This document shows positions 8,695-18,100 of a DNA stretch of 64,000 bases, one piece after another. Position 1 is the stretch's first letter; the number at the start of each line of letters is the position of its first letter. Made by a program: the position numbers and the translations under genes. The stretch is from Flavobacterium sp. 245 (GTDB taxonomy: Bacteria > Bacteroidota > Bacteroidia > Flavobacteriales > Flavobacteriaceae). The stretch is taken from positions 372,001 through 436,000 of the forward strand of contig NZ_SNXB01000003.1 of assembly GCF_004362055.1 (NCBI RefSeq), read 5' to 3'. Under the pieces are notes generated by a model, which saw nothing but the letters and a program-made list of their open reading frames with translations, was not told the DNA's origin and searched no databases.

Positions 8695-8762
8695 TTTGCC
8701 ACGAATTTCACAAATTTTCACTAATTAATTTATTCGTGGAAATTTGTGAAATTCGTGGCAAA
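8695..8762. repeat. inverted repeat of the GCCACGAATT family between convergent genes
   Basis: Left arm 8695-8721 and right arm 8736-8762 are 27-bp inverted copies with one mismatch, separated by a 14-base AT-rich loop. T-runs flank both sides, so it could end transcription in both directions. A related element is at 58836-58936. Confidence 0.85.
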
Positions 8763-8767
8763 CTTTT

Positions 8768-9628
8768 TTACTTTAATGTGAATTCGTAAACGTTTCCTCC
8801 TACTTTATTTGTTTTTTCGTCGGCGATCAGTAAGGTGTTGTTGTCTTTGAAAACTATGGCTTCTTTTTGAGAAAAGTGATTTAGTTTTATTTCTGTTTGA
8901 GTTCCTTTGTGGAATAAATCTCCTTTAAAACCTTTAAACAAAACAATTTTATCATGACTCAATAAAACTACTTTTTTACCGTCAGGACTAATGGTTGCAC
9001 TGGTTAACAAGCAATGATTATAATTATTACAAGTTTTAAACTCTCCAATTTTAGTTGCTTTTTGAGTTCCGGGCTTATTTGCTATTTTATAAATAAAAGC
9101 AGTTCCGTCAAAACCTTTGCTTCGGTTTTTTGTAAAAAGATAAAAATATCCGTTTAATTCAAAAAAACCTTCAACGTCATAAAACAATTCTTTTTTCTTT
9201 GGAGGAAATTCGGTTTGTTCTGGATAAGAGAAAGAGATTTTATATTCGGCGGAAGCCAAATCTTTATTTAATTGATTTTTTGCAATTTTATAAATACATA
9301 AATCTCTGCGTTCATTGGCATTATTTCCAAAATCTCCAATGTAAATATTTCCAGATTTATCTTTCGTAATATCTTCCCAATCGACATTTGTGGCATTTGA
9401 AATCGTAATTGTTTTAACTAATTTCCCTTTAGAATCAATTGCATAAATGGCATTTTTGTTTCCACTGTCTTCTAAAGTGTAAATTAAATTTGTTTCCGGA
9501 AAATACGTTATTCCAGAAACTTCTTTTAATTTTTTCGGAAGCGAATAAAGTGTTTTAAAATCAGTATTCGTCTGTTGCTGACAAGCCAATAAAACAATAG
9601 AAACGGCTATTAAAAAAGTTTTTTTCAT
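8768..9628 (-). CDS. beta-propeller lipoprotein, SdiA-regulated/phytase-like family
   Basis: From the ATG at 9626-9628 the product has 286 residues and a lipoprotein signal ending at Cys16 (VLLACQQQ). A start further upstream at 9703 would lie within an inverted repeat and place 25 charged residues before the signal, so it was rejected. The body has repeated segments of the form LIYTLEDSGNKNAIYAID, KDKSGNIYIGDFGNNANER and YFYLFTKNRSKGFDG, which are blades of a propeller of the SdiA-regulated/YjiK and esterase-like phytase group. A metal- or phosphate-related role is possible but not shown. It is probably anchored in the envelope. It lies directly after the kinase-like gene on the same strand, separated by the repeat. 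Confidence 0.72.
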   Translation of the reverse strand: MKKTFLIAVSIVLLACQQQTNTDFKTLYSLPKKLKEVSGITYFPETNLIYTLEDSGNKNAIYAIDSKGKLVKTITISNATNVDWEDITKDKSGNIYIGDFGNNANERRDLCIYKIAKNQLNKDLASAEYKISFSYPEQTEFPPKKKELFYDVEGFFELNGYFYLFTKNRSKGFDGTAFIYKIANKPGTQKATKIGEFKTCNNYNHCLLTSATISPDGKKVVLLSHDKIVLFKGFKGDLFHKGTQTEIKLNHFSQKEAIVFKDNNTLLIADEKTNKVGGNVYEFTLK

Positions 9629-9644
9629 TCGATTATTTTTTTTG

Positions 9645-9733
9645 TTTAGCCACAGATTACGCAGATTAAAATGATTTTTTTTGCAATTCTTTAATTCTTT
9701 CAATCTGTGTAATCTGTGTAATCTGTGGCTAAA
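9645..9733. repeat. inverted repeat of the TTTAGCCACAGATTAC family
   Basis: Arms 9645-9667 and 9711-9733 are 23-bp inverted copies with one mismatch. The right arm is extended by three tandem 9-mers AATCTGTGT/G at 9702-9728. It fills almost the whole gap between two minus-strand genes. Confidence 0.85.
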
Positions 9734-9737
9734 GCTT

Positions 9738-10790
9738 TTAAACTAAATTAGTATTTTTAAAATTACGCGTAATAAACTCAAACGCAGCTTGCATAATATG
9801 TCCCATTGATTTGGCATTTTTAAACTTCATATCATTGGTATATCGGTATAATTCCATTTTAAGCTGATCCAAATGTTCTTGGGTCGAAATGGTGTCGTGA
9901 CACATGATATTCAGTAATTTTTTAATCCTGCTTTCGGCAGAATGAATACGTTTTGCCAAAATTGCTCTTTCTTCATCTTTATATTGAATGATAGAACGTT
10001 CTTCTAGTTTTTCTTTAATCAATTTAATCATTGGATAATTTTCCTTGAAAAACTGCGGACGATATACTTTAAAGTTGCCTTCGTAACATTGCTGATCAAA
10101 ATCGATTGGGCGAATTTTATAAACTACTTGGTCAAAATCGTGAATTGGGACAATTACATAATTGTACGCGCGCATATCGCCTAGCAAACGAATCATACAG
10201 CGTTCATTAAATTTCACAAATTCCTTTGCAATTTGGGCTTTTTCAGTTTCGGTACATTTGTCCAGTAAAGTATCCATAAAAACATCGCCGGGAATCCCAA
10301 TAATATGCTCTTCAATCAAAGTGTCATTATATACCAGAAAATTGATTTTATCGGGCGAAAGAATATCTTCTAACTCTAATCCGTAAATTCTGGAAGCATC
10401 TGCTTTCTTAATATAAAAATGAACGTAATTATCATTCAGAATATTTCGGACTTTAATCCTGAAAGGTTTCGAATTCCCAAAAGTGCAGTAATCAATGGCA
10501 TCAACATTTAAAAACTGGATAATTTCGCTGTTTCCGTCAGAATGCAGGAGCGAATAAATTTTCTTTAGATTAAGATCGATTTCATTTCGTTCAAATTCGC
10601 TGTAATACACGCGAATCCATAATGTGTCCGTTTCATTTTTATCATAAACATTAATCGAACCTGAAAATCGCAATAAGTCATCATAAAAAACAGAAACTTT
10701 CGAAATACGCTCGAATCTGTCTAAATAACTTAAAAGCGGTTGCGTTAAAGGATATGAAGGTTTTTTTAAAACCATTAAAGGCTCGCTCAT
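9738..10790 (-). CDS. conserved hypothetical protein with protein-kinase-like motifs
   Basis: A soluble 350-residue protein without signal peptide. I do not recognise a named family. Several segments line up in the order of a kinase fold: VHFYIKKAD (Lys128/129) as a possible ATP-contacting lysine, LIEEHIIGIPGD (159-169) as a hinge-like segment, RLLGDMRAYNYVIVP (201-215) with Asp205 and Asn210 as a catalytic loop, and IRPIDFDQQ (227-234) as a DFG-like metal site. The remaining C-terminal 100 residues are charged and helical. The gene has its own -7 box at 10808-10815 and is divergent from the ABC exporter. Kinase activity is inference. A degenerate kinase fold is equally possible. Confidence 0.6.
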   Translation of the reverse strand: MSEPLMVLKKPSYPLTQPLLSYLDRFERISKVSVFYDDLLRFSGSINVYDKNETDTLWIRVYYSEFERNEIDLNLKKIYSLLHSDGNSEIIQFLNVDAIDYCTFGNSKPFRIKVRNILNDNYVHFYIKKADASRIYGLELEDILSPDKINFLVYNDTLIEEHIIGIPGDVFMDTLLDKCTETEKAQIAKEFVKFNERCMIRLLGDMRAYNYVIVPIHDFDQVVYKIRPIDFDQQCYEGNFKVYRPQFFKENYPMIKLIKEKLEERSIIQYKDEERAILAKRIHSAESRIKKLLNIMCHDTISTQEHLDQLKMELYRYTNDMKFKNAKSMGHIMQAAFEFITRNFKNTNLV

Positions 10791-10807
10791 TTTGAATATC
10801 TTTAGTA

Positions 10808-10815
10808 CAAATTTA
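10808..10815 (-). promoter_or_regulatory. candidate -7 box of the kinase-like gene
   Basis: Minus-strand TAAATTTG matches TAnnTTTG and lies 17 bases before the ATG at 10790, which predicts a very short leader. Confidence 0.5.
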
Positions 10816-10897
10816 CATCAATAACACGATAAAAATAAATTTCACGTAACAATATAGAACTTGATTCGTCATACTAAAAACTAAAACCGAAAAAACC

Positions 10898-11809
10898 TTG
10901 GAAACCATCCTTACTATCGAAAATCTCAGCAAAAGATACGGGCGCATTCAGGCACTCAAAAACGTATCATTCAGCATTCAAAAAGGCCATGTCTACGGCA
11001 TTCTTGGCCCTAACGGAAGCGGAAAATCAACTACTTTAGGAATTGTTTTGAATGTCGTAAACGAAACATCAGGCAATTATAAATGGTTTGACGGAAAAAT
11101 GCAGACGCATGAAGCCTTAAAAAAAGTGGGCGCAATTATTGAGCGTCCAAATTTTTATCCTTATATGACGGCAGAAGAAAACCTGAAACTAGTCTGTAAA
11201 ATTAAAAGCATCAATTACTCTAAAATCGAAGAAAAACTGAATCTTGTAGGTTTAACCGAAAGAAAGGACAGCAAATTCAGCACGTTTTCATTAGGAATGA
11301 AACAGCGCCTTGCCATTGCATCGGCACTTTTGAATGATCCTGAAATCTTAATTTTAGACGAACCAACAAATGGTTTAGATCCGCAGGGAATTCACCAAAT
11401 TCGTGATATTATTAAAGAAATTGCAGCACAGGGAACAACGATTTTATTGGCTTCGCATTTATTAGACGAGGTCGAAAAAGTGTGTTCGCATGTGGTAGTT
11501 TTAAGAAAAGGCGAAATTTTATACTCAGGTTCAGTTGATGCGATGTCTGCAAATGAAGGATTTTTTGAAATTTCTGCGAATGATAATCTGGTCTTAAAAT
11601 CGATTTTGAATGATCATCCGGCTGTTGGCCAAATTAAAGAAGAAGACGGGAAAGTTTTGGTTTACCTAAAATCAGAATTATCAGCTTCCGATTTAAATCA
11701 GTTTTTGTTCTCAAAAAATATCGTTTTAAATCATTTAGTAAAACGCAAAAACAGTCTAGAAGCACAATTTTTAGAATTAACCAAAAATGCCACCATTCAA
11801 AAAAACTAA
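10898..11809 (+). CDS. ABC transporter ATP-binding protein (ABC-2 exporter type)
   Basis: A 303-residue ATPase that starts at TTG (10898-10900); no ATG is available upstream of the conserved first strand ILTIENLSKRYG. Walker A GPNGSGKST is at residues 37-45, the signature SLGMKQR at 131-137, Walker B LILDEP at 151-156 and the switch histidine at 187 (LLASHLLDEV). The C-terminal 80 residues are the variable domain seen in lantibiotic/antibiotic-type exporters. It pairs with the permease that starts 3 bases after its stop. The exported substrate is not evident. Confidence 0.92.
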   Translation: METILTIENLSKRYGRIQALKNVSFSIQKGHVYGILGPNGSGKSTTLGIVLNVVNETSGNYKWFDGKMQTHEALKKVGAIIERPNFYPYMTAEENLKLVCKIKSINYSKIEEKLNLVGLTERKDSKFSTFSLGMKQRLAIASALLNDPEILILDEPTNGLDPQGIHQIRDIIKEIAAQGTTILLASHLLDEVEKVCSHVVVLRKGEILYSGSVDAMSANEGFFEISANDNLVLKSILNDHPAVGQIKEEDGKVLVYLKSELSASDLNQFLFSKNIVLNHLVKRKNSLEAQFLELTKNATIQKN

Positions 11810-11812
11810 ACC

Positions 11813-12649
11813 ATGAACAGACTTATCTCTATAGAACTTCAAAAAATCTGGAAAAACAAAGCCAGCCGTATTTTAACACTCGCCTATTTTATTTTACTTT
11901 CGTTTATAGCATTAATCGCATCAATAAAATTTGATATTGGTCCATTTAAATTCCATTTAGCCGAAATGGGAATCTTCAATTTTCCATTTATCTGGCATTT
12001 TAATACCTATGTTGCCGCTTGGCTGAAATTTTTCTTAGCCATTGTAATTGTCTCGATGATGGCAAATGAATACAGTTATGGTACGCTAAAACAAAACCTA
12101 ATTGACGGTTTAAGCAAACAAGAATTTATAATGTCAAAATTCTTAACTGTTGTGCTTTTTGCTTTTGCATCGACCATATTTGTTTTTGTAATGAGTTTAA
12201 TTCTCGGATTATGCTTTTCATCTTACACTGAATTTGGAATTATTTTCTCCGATTTAGATTATCTCTTAGCCTTTTTTGTAAAGCTTACAGGTTTCTTTTC
12301 GTTTTGTTTATTTTTAGGAATTTTGGTAAAACGTTCGGCTTTTGCTTTAGGATTTCTTTTAGTTTGGAGCATTATTGAAGGAATAATAAGGGGTACATTG
12401 GCATTTAGAATTTTTCCAGACAGTAATATGGATGAGAAAATTACGCAATTTCTACCTTTAGAATCAATGTCTAATTTAATTGTTAATCCTGCGCCAAGAT
12501 TATCTGTAGTTAAAAATATTGGCACACAAATGGGAATTGATACAGATATTGATTATAGCGTAAATTATGCTGCAATTCTGATCGTTTTAGTATGGACATT
12601 TTTGTTCATTTTCCTCTCATACAAATTATTAAAAAAGAGAGATTTGTAG
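11813..12649 (+). CDS. ABC-2 type transporter permease
   Basis: A 278-residue inner-membrane protein with about six hydrophobic segments, among them ILTLAYFILLSFIALIAS near the N-terminus and AAILIVLVWTFLFIFLSYKLL at the end. The motif MANEYSYGTLKQNLIDGLSK is the typical cytoplasmic loop of ABC-2 permeases of bacteriocin-resistance and exporter type. It forms a two-gene operon with the ATPase just upstream. Confidence 0.88.
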   Translation: MNRLISIELQKIWKNKASRILTLAYFILLSFIALIASIKFDIGPFKFHLAEMGIFNFPFIWHFNTYVAAWLKFFLAIVIVSMMANEYSYGTLKQNLIDGLSKQEFIMSKFLTVVLFAFASTIFVFVMSLILGLCFSSYTEFGIIFSDLDYLLAFFVKLTGFFSFCLFLGILVKRSAFALGFLLVWSIIEGIIRGTLAFRIFPDSNMDEKITQFLPLESMSNLIVNPAPRLSVVKNIGTQMGIDTDIDYSVNYAAILIVLVWTFLFIFLSYKLLKKRDL

Positions 12650-12657
12650 TATATTTG
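12650..12657 (+). promoter_or_regulatory. candidate -7 box for the surface protein at 12665
   Basis: TATATTTG matches TAnnTTTG and overlaps the end of the upstream gene region. Only seven bases separate it from the ATG, implying a leaderless or nearly leaderless transcript if it is used. Confidence 0.5.
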
Positions 12658-12664
12658 CTAGGCT

Positions 12665-15001
12665 ATGACCTATTTTAAAGTTTATTTATGCGTTTTATTT
12701 GTGTGTTGTTTATCTATTAAGATGAACGCTCAGTATATCAGCATAGATGACCAAAAGACACCAAAACAGCTTATTGAAAATATATTAGTTAACAGTTCGT
12801 GTGTATCTGTTACCAATGCTTCAGGAAAAGGAGATACTTTTACTCAAGATCAGCAAAGTTTTGCTTACTTCAATGCAGGATCAAGCGGATTTCCTTTTTC
12901 TGAAGGAATTGTTTTAACCACTTCAACAAGTCCAAATGCGGTTGGTCCATATGAAAGCTATATTGGCCAAGGCGACGTTAACTGGCAGGGAGATGCCGAT
13001 CTAAACAACATTTTAAAAATAAATTCTATTAATGCAACCGTTTTAGAATTTGACTTTGTCCCGTTAACTAATTTCCTGAGCTTCAATTATATTTTTGCTT
13101 CAAATGAATATCAGTCTTTTTATCCTTGTGAATATTCAGACGGATTTGCATTTTTAATTAAAGAAGCCGGAAGTTCTGATCCCTATAAAAATTTAGCTGT
13201 CCTGCCCAATAATAATGCTATTCCTGTTTCTTCAACAAATGTCCGCCCAAAAATTGATCCCGGAGTTGCCGTTAACGGAGACCGTTATCCAGGATGCCCT
13301 GCTGTCAACGAAAATTACTTCAACGGCTTAAACGACAATAAAAGCCCCATAAATTATGCAGGACAAACCATTGTCATGAATGCGCAGACTAATGTAGTTA
13401 CTGGTAGAAAATACCATATAAAACTCGTTATTGCTGACGATAAAAACAGGTATTTTGATTCGGCCGTTTTTTTACAGGCTGGAAGTTTTTCGTCTAAAAT
13501 TGATTTTGGTTCAGATCAGACTTCAACAACTGGCAAGCCACTTTGTTTCGGACAACAAACAACATTAGACACTCATTTAGCTGCAGGTTATGATTTTAAA
13601 TGGTATAAAGACGGTGTACTTTTACCAGCCGCAAAAAATCCGACATTGCAGGTGTCAGCATCTGGCACTTACAAAGCCGAAGTTACGTTAACACCTTCTA
13701 CATGCGTTGTAACGGGAGAAATCAAAATTGAAGTTGCACCAGAAATCCTGACAACAAATACAACCTTGTTTCAATGTGACGATAATAATGACGGTATAAG
13801 TGTTTTTAATTTAAAAAAAGTTGACAATCTGATTAAAAATAATGCTTCGGATATTACCAACAACGGTTATTATGAAACTTTGGCTGATGCACAGGCCAAA
13901 ACAAATCCGATCGCTAATCCTGAAAAATATTCGAATAAGAGCATTAATCAAACTGTTTTTGGAAGAATTGAAAATAAGTTTAGCTGTTTTAAAACTGTTG
14001 AAGTTAAACTTCAAACTTCAAGCAATACAATTGCATCGCAAAATCCAATTAAAACTTGCGATGGCGATGATAAACAAGATGGCTTGTATCAATTTGATCT
14101 TCAGTCAGAAGTAACCCCGCAATTATTATCAGGTTTGCCAGCGGGTTTACAGGTGAATTACTTTTTAACTCAAAATGACGCTTTGGCCGAAACAAATGTA
14201 TTGCCTAATATTTTTAAAAATACGACTGCATTCTCCCAAATTATTTATGCCCGAATTACAAATGGACCTGACTGTTACAGCATTTCTCCCATTAATTTGG
14301 TCGTAAATACTTTTGATCCGCCAAATTTTCAGGACGAATCAAAATACATTTGCAAAGATGATGATGTCACTTTAAGTGTAGCCGCAGGTTTCAGTAGTTA
14401 TTTATGGAGCCCTGGAAACAGTACTTCAAATACTTTAGTAGTGAGTACACCGGGAGATTATGCGGTTACAGTAAAAGATGCAAACGGGTGCCAAAAAACT
14501 AAAAAATTCAAAGTCCTTTTATCTGAACCAGCAGTTATTACAGAAGCTGTTGTTAAAGATTTTTCTGGAGTTGATAATTCTGTTTTAATAAAATACACTG
14601 GTGCTGGTAATTACGAATTTTCATTAGATGGAAACATTTTTCAAGATGATCCTTTATTTACTGGAATACAGCCTGGAGCTTATTTTGCAATGGCAAGAGA
14701 CAAAAATGGTTGCGGACTTTCTAATCGCTTTTTATTGTATGTTTTGGATTATCCAAGATTTTTTACTCCAAACAATGATGGATACAACGATTTGTGGGCA
14801 ATTAAAGATATAAATCAGATGCCCGATTACACCATTCGGATTTTTGACCGTTATGGTAAATTTTTAAAACAAATGAACCAAAACAGCACAGGCTGGAATG
14901 GTTTATTTAATGGCGAACAATTACCATCTGATGATTATTGGTTCACGCTTCTTTTTGTTGATGGGAAAAGTGTTAAAGGACATTTTAGTTTAAAAAGGTA
15001 A
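12665..15001 (+). CDS. choice-of-anchor L domain surface protein with type IX secretion (type B) C-terminus
   Basis: A 778-residue secreted protein with a signal peptide ending near NAQ (residues 21-23). Residues about 40-260 match the choice-of-anchor L domain, with SFNYIFASNEYQSFYP and a YSDGFAFLIKE segment. The middle holds Ig-like and SprB-like segments (KWYKDGVLLP, YLWSPGNSTSN). The last ~85 residues, from PRFFTPNNDGYNDLW to VKGHFSLKR, are the gliding-motility-associated or type B sorting domain recognised by the type IX secretion system. It is therefore expected on the cell surface or released. It is followed in the same direction by a larger protein with a nearly identical C-terminal end. 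Role in adhesion or motility is family-based inference. Confidence 0.9.
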   Translation: MTYFKVYLCVLFVCCLSIKMNAQYISIDDQKTPKQLIENILVNSSCVSVTNASGKGDTFTQDQQSFAYFNAGSSGFPFSEGIVLTTSTSPNAVGPYESYIGQGDVNWQGDADLNNILKINSINATVLEFDFVPLTNFLSFNYIFASNEYQSFYPCEYSDGFAFLIKEAGSSDPYKNLAVLPNNNAIPVSSTNVRPKIDPGVAVNGDRYPGCPAVNENYFNGLNDNKSPINYAGQTIVMNAQTNVVTGRKYHIKLVIADDKNRYFDSAVFLQAGSFSSKIDFGSDQTSTTGKPLCFGQQTTLDTHLAAGYDFKWYKDGVLLPAAKNPTLQVSASGTYKAEVTLTPSTCVVTGEIKIEVAPEILTTNTTLFQCDDNNDGISVFNLKKVDNLIKNNASDITNNGYYETLADAQAKTNPIANPEKYSNKSINQTVFGRIENKFSCFKTVEVKLQTSSNTIASQNPIKTCDGDDKQDGLYQFDLQSEVTPQLLSGLPAGLQVNYFLTQNDALAETNVLPNIFKNTTAFSQIIYARITNGPDCYSISPINLVVNTFDPPNFQDESKYICKDDDVTLSVAAGFSSYLWSPGNSTSNTLVVSTPGDYAVTVKDANGCQKTKKFKVLLSEPAVITEAVVKDFSGVDNSVLIKYTGAGNYEFSLDGNIFQDDPLFTGIQPGAYFAMARDKNGCGLSNRFLLYVLDYPRFFTPNNDGYNDLWAIKDINQMPDYTIRIFDRYGKFLKQMNQNSTGWNGLFNGEQLPSDDYWFTLLFVDGKSVKGHFSLKR

Positions 15002-15189
15002 ATTTACTTCCTTCAAATTCTGCTTATTTTTAACTTCACATATTTATTTCTGAAATAACGGAATTTCCAAAACTCCTAAATTTTAAATATTTACAAAGAA
15101 AAAAAAACTTTCTATCTTTCAATAAAGTAAAATAAATCTTATTTTTGGTTTGGGCGATTCAATTTTGTATGCTGCCAATAAACGAGCCA
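15002..15189 (+). promoter_or_regulatory. intergenic region with -7 box TATTTTTG (15140-15147)
   Basis: The 188-bp gap is AT-rich. TATTTTTG at 15140-15147 matches TAnnTTTG and would start transcription near 15154, 36 bases before the chosen ATG. This argues against a TTG start at 15145, which lies inside the box. No clear terminator hairpin was seen. Confidence 0.55.
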
Positions 15190-18100
15190 ATGAAAAAAAC
15201 ATTACACTCCTTTTTACTTTTGCTTTTCACCTTAAATTGTTTTTCACAATTCAGCAAAACACATTTTATACCTCCAATGGTTTGCAATCCGTTTATAATA
15301 GCCAGCGATCAATATCTATACATTTCAACTCCAAGTGTTGCCAATGTTAATTTCAAAATCATTGCTAGCGGAGGAAGCATAGTTTACGGGACCGTAAACA
15401 ATACCAATCCTTATCGATATTATATTGGAACAGGCCCTAACACACAATTATTTACAACTGTAATAGGTGCTGCAATAGTATCAAACCGAGGCTACATAGT
15501 TGAAGCAGAAGATCTAGTTTATGTTAGCGCAAGAGTTAATGCTACACTTACTCCAAATGGAACATATAATCACGCTGGAGGAGTAGTCTCAAAAGGAAAC
15601 AGTGCACTTGGCACCACTTTTAGATTAGGCGCAATGTTAAATCCGCTTAACGACTCAAGTTTAACCAACTTTGCCTCCATAATGGCAACAGAAAATGGTA
15701 CAAAAATCACCATTTCAAATATCCAGAATGGAACCAAAATTTCTGACGAAACAACTTTTACTACGAAAACAATAACTGGACCAATAACCGTTACGCTAAG
15801 TAAAAATCAAAGTTATATAATCACTTTAGATAATTATGACGATAAAGAAATTTCATCAAATAGCTCTAAATTAATTGGAGCCCTAGTTACATCTGACAAA
15901 CCAGTAGTAGTTACTTCAGGTTCATTTGGAGGAAGTAATAGCACATTGGTTGCACCTACTCAAAATTCAGGATTGCAACCTATAGGAAGAGATGTGGGTT
16001 TTGACCAAATTGTTCCATTGGAAAAAACAGGAAAAGAATATATTTTCATAAAAGGCCTTGGAACAGATGAATTGGAACGTGCTTTATTAGTAGCACATTA
16101 CGACAATACAGAGGTGTTTTTGAACGGCGCTACTTCTCCATACAAAACCCTTAACAGCGGGGAATATGTTGCAATTGACGGAAGCCAATTCAGCAACGGA
16201 AGTTTATACGTAAAAACATCCAATAATGTGTTTGCCTATCAAAGTATTGGAGGAACAACGAACCCAGCCAATCAAAATATGTTTTTTGTCCCTCCTATAA
16301 ACTGTGCGACGCCTAATACGGTAGATAATATTCCTCAAATCCAATCAATTGGAAATAATATTTTTAACGGATTTTTGAATATTGTTACTGAAACTGGAGC
16401 TACCGTTTTGTTAAACAATAGCACTATAACCGCTCTTCCAACCCCAATACAGGGAACAGCAAATTTTGTGCGCTATAGTGTACCTGATTTATCAGGAAAT
16501 ATTTCAGTAAAATCCACCAAACAAGTTTATGTTTCTTATTTTGGAACTAACGGTGCAGCAACTTATGGTGGATACTATTCGGGTTTTGATTTAAAACCTG
16601 AGATTGTCAGCAGTAAAATTACCTTAAATAATTCAGCATGTATTCCAAATGTGTCTTTAAAGATAAATACGCTTTCTTCTTATGATACTTTTCAATGGTA
16701 TAAGGATGATGTTCTTATCCCAGGTGAAAATAAAAACACTTTTAGTCCATCACAGCCCGGTTTCTATCAGGTAAGAGGAAGCATTTCAGGCTGTGTAAGT
16801 GATGTGTTTTCAGACAAAATTCCAGTAAGTGACTGTCCAATTAATATTGATAATGATTTAGCTAATGACAATATTGATATTGATTATGATAATGACGGCA
16901 TAACAAACTGTACAGAATCGTACGGAGATTTGCCCATAAATATATCAAACCAAAATTCAGGTTTGGTAAAAACGGGAGCATATTCAAATTCTTTCACGGG
17001 TACTGTAACAAACAGTGCGACGGCAGCTGCAATTCCTTTTACTGGAAATGCAGATGGAAGTTTTGTTACCGAAGTCATGCCAGGTAAAGGTTTTTCTGTA
17101 AGCTATAATTTGAAATTTGCAAAACCAATAAATATTCGTTTAGAATATATCACTAACGCAAATGAAACTGATCTATTAAATTCTAATGCTGAATATAGTA
17201 TCACTTCTGATATTGACAAAACAGTCACAGTTCTAAATCCTTACAATCAATTGCTAATTGACACCAATTATGATGGAATATACGAAAGCGGAGTTACGCA
17301 ATTTTCTTCTTTCGAAATTCGCTTTCGATCAAATGGTGATGTTCCTTTGCCAGCTGGTAACGGTGGTTTTAAATTCCAATCGTATCAAACACAATCATTT
17401 AAAATCACTCATAAAAACCTAATTGATAATGCTGGCAATAAATCAACATTTAAGCTTGTTGCTACTTGCGTTCCAAAAGACAGTGATGGCGACGGAATTC
17501 CAGATCAACTGGATTTAGATTCAGATAATGATGGTGTTCCAGATGTAATCGAATCGCAAATCAAACCAATCGCTTTATCAAAAACGGATACTAATTTAGA
17601 TGGTTTAGACGAAATTTTTGACATCAGTGCAACACCAATCGACACAGATAATGACGGCGTTCCCAATTACCTTGATTTAGACAGTGATAATGACGGAATT
17701 TACGATTTGACCGAATCCGGAAGCAATACTCCTGATGTTAATCGTGATGGAATTGTCGACTCGACAGTCTTTGGAAGTAACGGATTAGCCGATCTTTTAG
17801 AAACTAATACTGACAGTGGTGTTTTAAAATATACCGTTTTAGATTCTGATAATGATGGAATAAAAAACTACACTGAAATCGATAGTGATAACGACGGGTG
17901 TAATGATGTTATAGAGGCTGGATTTACAGACCCAAACTTTGATGGTCAATTAGGAAATACGCCGGTTGCTGTAAATGCTTTAGGAATTGTAACCAGCAGA
18001 ACCGATGGTTATACAGCTCCAAACGGCAATTATATTATTGCAACTCCAATTTTAATTACCAAACAACCAGAAAATCAAACTGTTTGCGAATTAGAAAAAG

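Noticed and set aside
9702..9728. CRISPR-like direct repeats
   Set aside because: Three contiguous 9-mers without spacers, part of an inverted repeat; no cas genes.
15145..15189. TTG start 15 codons upstream of the 1504-residue protein
   Set aside because: It falls in the -7 box and would bury the signal peptide.
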